DNA of 64,000 nucleotides from Aegilops tauschii subsp. strangulata (Eukaryota > Streptophyta > Magnoliopsida > Poales > Poaceae): positions 152,893,148-152,957,147 of the forward strand of contig NC_053040.3 in the NCBI RefSeq assembly GCF_002575655.3. Direction: 5' to 3'. Below are positions 59,037 to 64,000 of this stretch, one piece after another (within the stretch, counting starts at the first letter, position 1; every line of letters starts with the position of its first letter). The position numbers and the translations under genes are program-made. The notes under the pieces are model-generated. The model worked only from the letters and a program-made list of their open reading frames with translations. It did not search any database and was not told the DNA's origin.

Positions 59037-59850
59037 CTCCGCCGCGCTCGCGCTCGGGGCTAGGGTTTGAGGGGCCGCCGGCCGAGGACCGGAGAGAGGG
59101 GAGGAGAGCGGAGGCGAGGAGAGCGGAGGCGAGGAGAGGGAGATACGACTAGTGGAGCGGGGGGATCATCAGGGAGGATGGGGATGGGAGGAATAGGGGA
59201 ACTGCTAATCACGAACTGCTCAACTGCCTTTGTGGCATTTCAATCTATTTGTAGTGAATATTGAAATTAATAAAGGCATGTTGAAATACTAGTGAAAATC
59301 GTGGCACTACTGGTCTGTGCGGCATGAATCATGGTGCTCACTGCACCTTCTCCCACGACCGTTTTTGTCGAATTACTATTATTTTCCTGCTCTTGACGGC
59401 AATCAATTTATATATCTTCTCAAAGACTATAGATTCCGAAAACGATAATCTTCTCAAAGATTCCAACCCAAACAAGCCCGTTGGCAACCGTCACGACTGC
59501 CACAAGCCAATCAAGAACCCGATGTCATATCATCAAAACAAAAAGGAAAGAAGAGACCAAGGCAACACGAACAGGTAGAATAGAATCACAACAAATATCA
59601 TTCAATTGTTCGAATGAAATGATAACACGGCGCCATTAGCCACGGGTTACAGACGCGGATTGGGTTGAGTTTACCAAACGGGTCGAAAAGAAGAATTACA
59701 AGCGCAGTTACATAGTACCGATAATGTGTGGTGTAATCATCATAGAGTGGTCATTAGTTGATCGGTGAATTGAAATTAAATTAAATTGAATCAACCGACG
59801 CGTCTGCGTGGCGCCGCGTGGGAACGTGGGAGCGCGAGCTCCGGCCCGTC
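59037..59850. other. ZTP29 leader/promoter and AGP 3' flank
   Basis: Next to the ZTP29 ATG lies a purine-rich plus strand (59,085-59,145) with repeated GGAGGCGAGGAGAGC; on the ZTP29 sense strand it is a CT-rich leader, common in plant 5' UTRs. The rest, to the AGP stop, has no recognised genes. Confidence 0.5.
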
Positions 59851-60090
59851 TCAGTGCAGGTAGTAGGCGACGAGGGAGACGAGGAGCGCGGCGGCGCCGG
59901 GCGCGCCGGCGAAGGCGCCGCTGGTGGCCGGGGCGGTCGCTCCGGCCGCTCCGGCCGCGGCGCCGGCAGCCGCGCCGGTCGCGCCGGGGGACTCGGCCGG
60001 CGCCTCGGTGGCCGGGGCGGTCGCCGCGACCAGGGAGGCGGAGGCCACCAGGGCGATCAGCACGGCGCAGGCGATCTTCTTCATCTCCAT
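59851..60090 (-). CDS. Arabinogalactan peptide (GPI-anchored, single exon)
   Basis: The product is 79 aa. ATG 60,090-60,088 starts a signal peptide (MEMKKIACAVLIALVASASL). An Ala/Pro/Thr/Ser-rich core with AP/TP/SP dipeptides (ATAPATEAPAESPG and TAPATSG) follows, as expected for proline hydroxylation and arabinogalactan attachment. A hydrophobic C-terminus (AALLVSLVAYYLH) acts as GPI-anchor signal. Length and layout fit plant AG peptides, which sit on the outer plasma-membrane face and cell wall. An upstream in-frame ATG (60,132) would place 14 charged residues before the signal peptide, so 60,090 is preferred. The very high GC (Ala codons GCG/GCC) creates long false ORFs on the other strand. 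Confidence 0.9.
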   Translation of the reverse strand: MEMKKIACAVLIALVASASLVAATAPATEAPAESPGATGAAAGAAAGAAGATAPATSGAFAGAPGAAALLVSLVAYYLH

Positions 60091-60450
60091 GGCTTCTGCC
60101 TCTCTCTCCTCGCGGGTACGGTACGGTTGCACGGGGCCTGCGCAAAAGAAACAAACAGCAAGCGGCTAGGCGGTCGAGGAGGAGAGGTCGGCCGGCGAGG
60201 CGCGGTTTATTCCGGTGGTGGGAGCGGGGCGGTGGGGGGAGGGCGGCTCGGTCGCTCTCTGGAAGGCCTGGGAGAGGGTGGGGTGGCGCGGCGCCGCGTT
60301 TTGTAGGGCGCGCGAGCGGCCATGAGAGGGCCTCGCCTGGCCGTCGGTTGCCGCTCTGCCCAAATTAGGGTGCCCAGCTTCCGTACGGGTGGCCATTAGC
60401 GCGCGGCGGGAGCATGCGGAGGACATTACCTTCGTTTGTGTGCTTGGAAA

Positions 60451-60520
60451 AATGGAGCGGTGATGGTTAATCGGCCCGCGGAATAAGAATTTGATTAATT
60501 CAATTCGATTATCAAACGAC
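60451..60520 (+). repeat. Dispersed repeat copy A (AGP upstream)
   Basis: AATGGAGCGGTGATGGTTAA... to ...CGATTATCAAACGAC. Shares most positions with 60,727-60,795 and partly with 61,561-61,620. Confidence 0.75.
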
Positions 60521-60726
60521 CTACGGTCATCCCATGGATACTGCACAGCTCCCCAACCATCGAGTGAACCTACCACAACAGCTCGTGCACGCGCCATTGA
60601 ACATGAGGTGAACTTGCTCTTAGTGAATTCCCTAAGTCCACATGCGAGACATGACTACTACCTCAAATGGATGTGTTATGCGTGTTCAGATACCGAGGAC
60701 GAAGTCATGGAGGTGCAAGGACGAAA

Positions 60727-60795
60727 AATGGAACGATGATGATTAATCGGCCCACAGAATATGAGTTTGATTAGTTGAATTCGATTATCAAACAA
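60727..60795 (+). repeat. Dispersed repeat copy B
   Basis: AATGGAACGATGATGATTAA...; same order of motifs as copy A (TTAATCGGCCC, GTTTGATTA, AATTCGATTATCAAAC). Confidence 0.75.
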
Positions 60796-60999
60796 TTGCC
60801 CCTCCACGTTTTGATCTCATGTGACATAGAATGTGGAAGTATATTGTTTAGTAGCTTGTGACAGGAGGAAGAAAATCAAGCACAAATAGCAGTGCCCAGT
60901 AACAGTTCAATCAAGTGCGATCGGGTGCCACTAGTACCTGTGAAGAACGTTCGAGTACCACGATATAAGAGCATCACTGCCCATCCCTTGTACTCACCC

Positions 61000-61064
61000 G
61001 ATCCATATCAATATCGTTGATTTAGTACAACTTTATGCTAAATCAACACTAAGTAATATGGATC
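61000..61064. mobile_element. Small foldback with Stowaway-like core
   Basis: The ends GATCCATAT and ATATGGATC are inverted. The core TTGATTTAGTACAA...GCTAAATCAACACTAAGTAA resembles the core of the MITE at 56,784. The usual CTCCCTCC ends are lost or replaced. Confidence 0.55.
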
Positions 61065-61560
61065 ATTGATAGTAACTTAATTCTCTGTCATTACTCATCC
61101 TTTAATTCTGAATTGAACGTTTTCTTTGTCTAGCGCATCATCCAAAACTTAATCCTAGGTTGTCCACGACGTCCTCCATGGTCCGTGTCAATGGCTGTTG
61201 GAAGCGCTGTAAATGTTTGCGGCGCTGTAATGGATAGACCATATCTGCTGCTGCTGTTTGCGGCGCTGCAGATGTTGTTGTTACTATACTCTAGTCCTCT
61301 GTAAAACTCCTCTCACTTATTAAAATGAAAATTTGCTCCGTCGACGTTTTGTCAAAAAAAAGACTTGATATCCAGAAAAAAATCAAACACACTTTCTTGA
61401 TAAAGAATCATTTCAAACGCAAATTTAACTACTTCATTGCATAATTAAACAACATTACCAAATTAACACCATTAACACTACATCAACATCGAACTATCTA
61501 AGATAAATTAGATACTAGGCACATAGTACCAGCTTGATTAATCAACATCCAACTATCTAA

Positions 61561-61620
61561 TATGATGATTAATCAACCCATGGTATGAGTTTGATCAATT
61601 GAATTGGATTACCAAACGAT
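61561..61620 (+). repeat. Dispersed repeat copy C (more diverged)
   Basis: TATGATGATTAATCAACCCA..., then GAGTTTGATCAATTGAATTG and ACCAAACGAT; partial third copy. Confidence 0.6.
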
Positions 61621-61990
61621 TCCCTTGCCCTTGAGGAAGAAAATAGTAGTACCAGCTTGATTAAAAATACGTGTATCAATGAGTTTGATCGGTTGAATAG
61701 TAATAATTCATACCCACGACCTGTCGTCTCACATCTCCCTTCGGCAGGCATCAAAACAACTTTGATCACACACGAATTGAACAGACTATCACCTGGCCAT
61801 GCCGGCATGCCGAGGATTTCATTTCATTCATGGGACAGGACACTTCCACAGTTGTTCACATCTAAAACCACACCACACTTGCATTCAGTTACTTATACAC
61901 ACGCCCACTCATAAAACAAAGCGACACTACAGTTGCGACACAACCCCTCCACTCCACTCCACTCAACACCCATCTTTTCTCGAAGGGCCT

Positions 61991-62048
61991 GCATGCATGT
62001 CAAGATTCATATCATTTGCGCATGCATGTCAAGATTCATACCATTTGC
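61991..62048 (-). repeat. 29-bp tandem duplication over the J-protein stop codon
   Basis: Copies 61,991-62,019 and 62,020-62,048 (GCATGCATGTCAAGATTCAT...) differ at one base. The stop codon used (62,029-62,031) lies in the copy nearer the coding region. Confidence 0.85.
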
Positions 62049-63441
62049 GCCCCTTGGTGCGCTTCTTCTCAAGCCTCTGCCGAGCGCGCTCAAACTCCTC
62101 CTCCGTGGGCTCTGAGCTGCCCGCCTTGTTGTCATCACACTTGGACATTATAGATGACAGAACAGAGTCAAACCGCTCCTTCCTCTGTTCCCTGCGCTGC
62201 GAGATCGCCAGGATGAGGTCGCTCTCCTGGCTCTTCTTTTTCCTATGGCAGTTTCAGGAGACAAAACAGTGCAGACTTCACATAAGCAGGTGATAGCGAC
62301 TAGTATCTTGAGAGGATCAAACTCGAGTGAAGTGTTTCAAGGGATGGATAAATGCTAGTAGGGAACTTACTTCACTCTCCTCTCCAATGGGTTTGTGGGT
62401 GGTTCTATCTCAGAGATCTTTTTAGCCCATTTCGCATACACTTTGGTGGACTTCACCTCGCCTACAAAGAAAGGAGGCGGTAAGATAATTGCGCATACAG
62501 AAGTTTTGAGGAGCCGGTTGAGTCAAACATGTAAAATCAAGCACTTTACTAGCACCTCGTTGTAGATTGTATGAAGAAAATGGGACAATAAATCAATTAT
62601 ATATGGAAAAATCATAGTGGCAACAGCATATGATTATTTACCTTCAGCAATTGCCTGATCAATTATATCTTTGAAGCGGTGAGAATCAAGCTTGGCATCT
62701 GAGCAAATCATTGAGCAGAAGAGTCTGCACAAAAAGGCAGAGGGTTAGAAAAAAAAAGAAATGAAACACAGTTGTTCAGTTGCAGTATCAAGTTTTGGAA
62801 CAAACATTTAATCCAGCATCAATCACCTGTTCATGTTGCCCTTAAATTTTGTGTACAGTTCCTTTAAATCCTTTTTCTCAGAGTCTGACCCTCTATACTT
62901 AGCTTCAAATTCTTCAATGTCAGCCTCTGTGACCTGAGAATAATTTAGACAAAGCAAGTTCATCATGCATTGTATAAGCAAATGGGCAACGTAAGTTTCT
63001 CACTGGCATGGAGCAAACACATACCTTTCTGTACACTGTTCTGAAGTACGCTTGGAGATTGTCTGCAGCTTCTCCAACCAGTGCCTATCACAAGGGAAAA
63101 GATTTGAGAATATTACACAGAAACTTCAAAGGTGGAAACCAAATTGCTAGGATTAGGTGCTCACATCATCATCAGTAATTCCAGTCTCATCATACAATGC
63201 CCTTTTCTCCTGATCTCCAAGAATAGATATCACCTTTTGCAGCTGCTGAAATTTTTCGTTGGCTTCCTGACAACACATAGCATTTCAATTCAGATACATG
63301 GTACGTATTTACTACAACAAAGGTTCAGGGTTGAAATCCTACCTCATCTCCAGGATTCTTATCTGGGTGAAGACGCAAGGCCAACTTGTGATATGCCTTT
63401 TTTATCTCCTGTTGTGAAGCTGTGCTCGCAACCCCTAATAT
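62029..63441 (-). CDS. J-domain protein, DNAJC9/ATJ6-like (3' seven exons; first exon outside window)
   Basis: Exons on the minus strand: 63441-63343, 63266-63165, 63084-63025, 62933-62827, 62724-62642, 62461-62371 and 62242-62029. All are GT-AG and in phase; stop TGA 62,031-62,029. The J domain holds [29 protein letters not shown] (HPD present) and [20 protein letters not shown]. The DNAJC9-type middle follows: [39 protein letters not shown] and [10 protein letters not shown]. The tail is basic with [11 protein letters not shown] and [23 protein letters not shown]9-type proteins partner HSP70 and, in animals, chaperone histones H3-H4; the same role in plants is inference. The start codon and N-terminal residues must lie right of 64,000. 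Normal start context is therefore unseen. Confidence 0.92.
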
Positions 63442-64000
63442 CTGCAGAAAGAAGGAAAAACAAGCATATTAAATGAGATGTCTGTCATACTATGAGATCA
63501 GCAAAGTGGAGCATATCAGCATAACAATTGTTTATTAAAGTACTCCTGTAGAAATTCAGACTTAATCCAATTTGAGGTCGCTGCCATGGACTGCATGTAC
63601 CCTTGCAGCTCTCTGCATGTTTATTTAAACATGGGTTTTCTACCATAGTAAGTGCAATCAAGTTGTATCCACCAACTGACTGCAACTTTGCAGAAACAAA
63701 AAAAAACTAGTGATGATGTTTGAGAAGAAACCATGAATGCAAGCACGGTGCAGCTTTTGTTCTTGTAACAAAAAATTATATCTTGGCTTAACTGGACATG
63801 AACCAGAAACTTTATAACTCATGGAAGTGAGGACTGAATTCTGATCCATAAAGTGAATAAAAATGTTCCTATTTGCTAACATATGACTTACAGGACAATT
63901 GACACCTTTAACTGAACAATTGTATGTTCCTGGATCGACATATATATAGCAGCCCAGCAGATCCTAACTCCAAAATCCCAAGCAAACATCTCCCTTTCAC
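63442..64000 (-). other. First visible intron of the J-protein gene
   Basis: It starts from the acceptor CTGCAG next to 63,441 and has no further J-protein exon up to the window end. No other feature was recognised. Confidence 0.6.

Larger units (their letters stand above)
60091..62028. other. Intergenic region between AGP and J-protein gene
   Basis: It contains the AGP 5' flank (GC-rich to about 60,420), three dispersed copies of a 60-70-bp repeat, and a small foldback (61,000-61,064). The 61,280-61,370 stretch ends in an A run and might be a retroposon tail. The 3' flank of the J-protein gene completes it. No gene was recognised. Confidence 0.5.

Noticed and set aside
59067..59264. Arg/Glu/Gly-rich ORF upstream of ZTP29
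   Set aside because: Product of a purine-rich leader repeat; antisense to the ZTP29 5' UTR.
59808..60368. Long plus-strand Arg/Gly-rich ORFs
   Set aside because: Shadow of the GC-rich arabinogalactan peptide gene on the other strand; no domain and biased composition.

Overview
The window looks like nuclear DNA of a Triticeae grass (a wheat, rye or barley relative). The evidence is the dense nesting of high-copy Triticeae-type LTR retrotransposons, Stowaway MITEs with CTCCCTCC ends, and intron-rich genes with GC-rich first exons that resemble known plant proteins. The species cannot be fixed from sequence alone. Transposon family names used here (Fatima-, Sabrina- and WHAM-like) are from memory and tentative.

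Positions 1-42,712 are almost wholly transposable elements. A minus-strand Gypsy element (1-13,865, cut by the window edge) is split by a complete related Gypsy element (1,284-11,330). The inner copy has two 477-bp LTRs and a CCGGG target duplication, and carries an antisense, apparently spliced ORF. Next, a truncated minus-strand Athila-type element (14,343-25,444) is split in its gag by a complete non-autonomous Sabrina-like element (15,667-23,883, duplication GATGG). A plus-strand element of the same family as the truncated one (25,445-29,477) follows, with its 3' LTR interrupted by a solo LTR (26,926-28,605, duplication GGCTC). Further right are a decayed RNase H/LINE fragment, an LTR with many TCGGTCTCACCGA motifs, a Mutator-type MITE with a 9-bp duplication, a Stowaway MITE, and an L1-like LINE (33,810-42,712). 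That LINE's reverse transcriptase is interrupted by a 1.8-kb Helitron.

Positions 42,863-63,441 form a gene island. OEP80 (chloroplast outer-envelope Omp85 protein; 16 exons, plus strand) starts 258 bp after the LINE tail and carries a 4.3-kb antisense LINE in intron 3. It converges on a ZTP29-type ZIP zinc transporter (12 exons, minus strand). Beyond lie a single-exon arabinogalactan peptide (minus) and a DNAJC9/ATJ6-type J-protein (minus, first exon outside the window). Every OEP80 and ZTP29 exon junction has GT-AG ends and keeps phase, so both genes look functional.

The four genes have unrelated housekeeping roles and do not form a cluster. No CRISPR array, rRNA, tRNA or clearly new multi-gene system was seen. 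The most notable signals are the antisense gene inside the Gypsy element, the loss of two integrase catalytic acids in an otherwise complete-looking element, the precise Helitron empty site, and the way transposons closely flank and invade OEP80.
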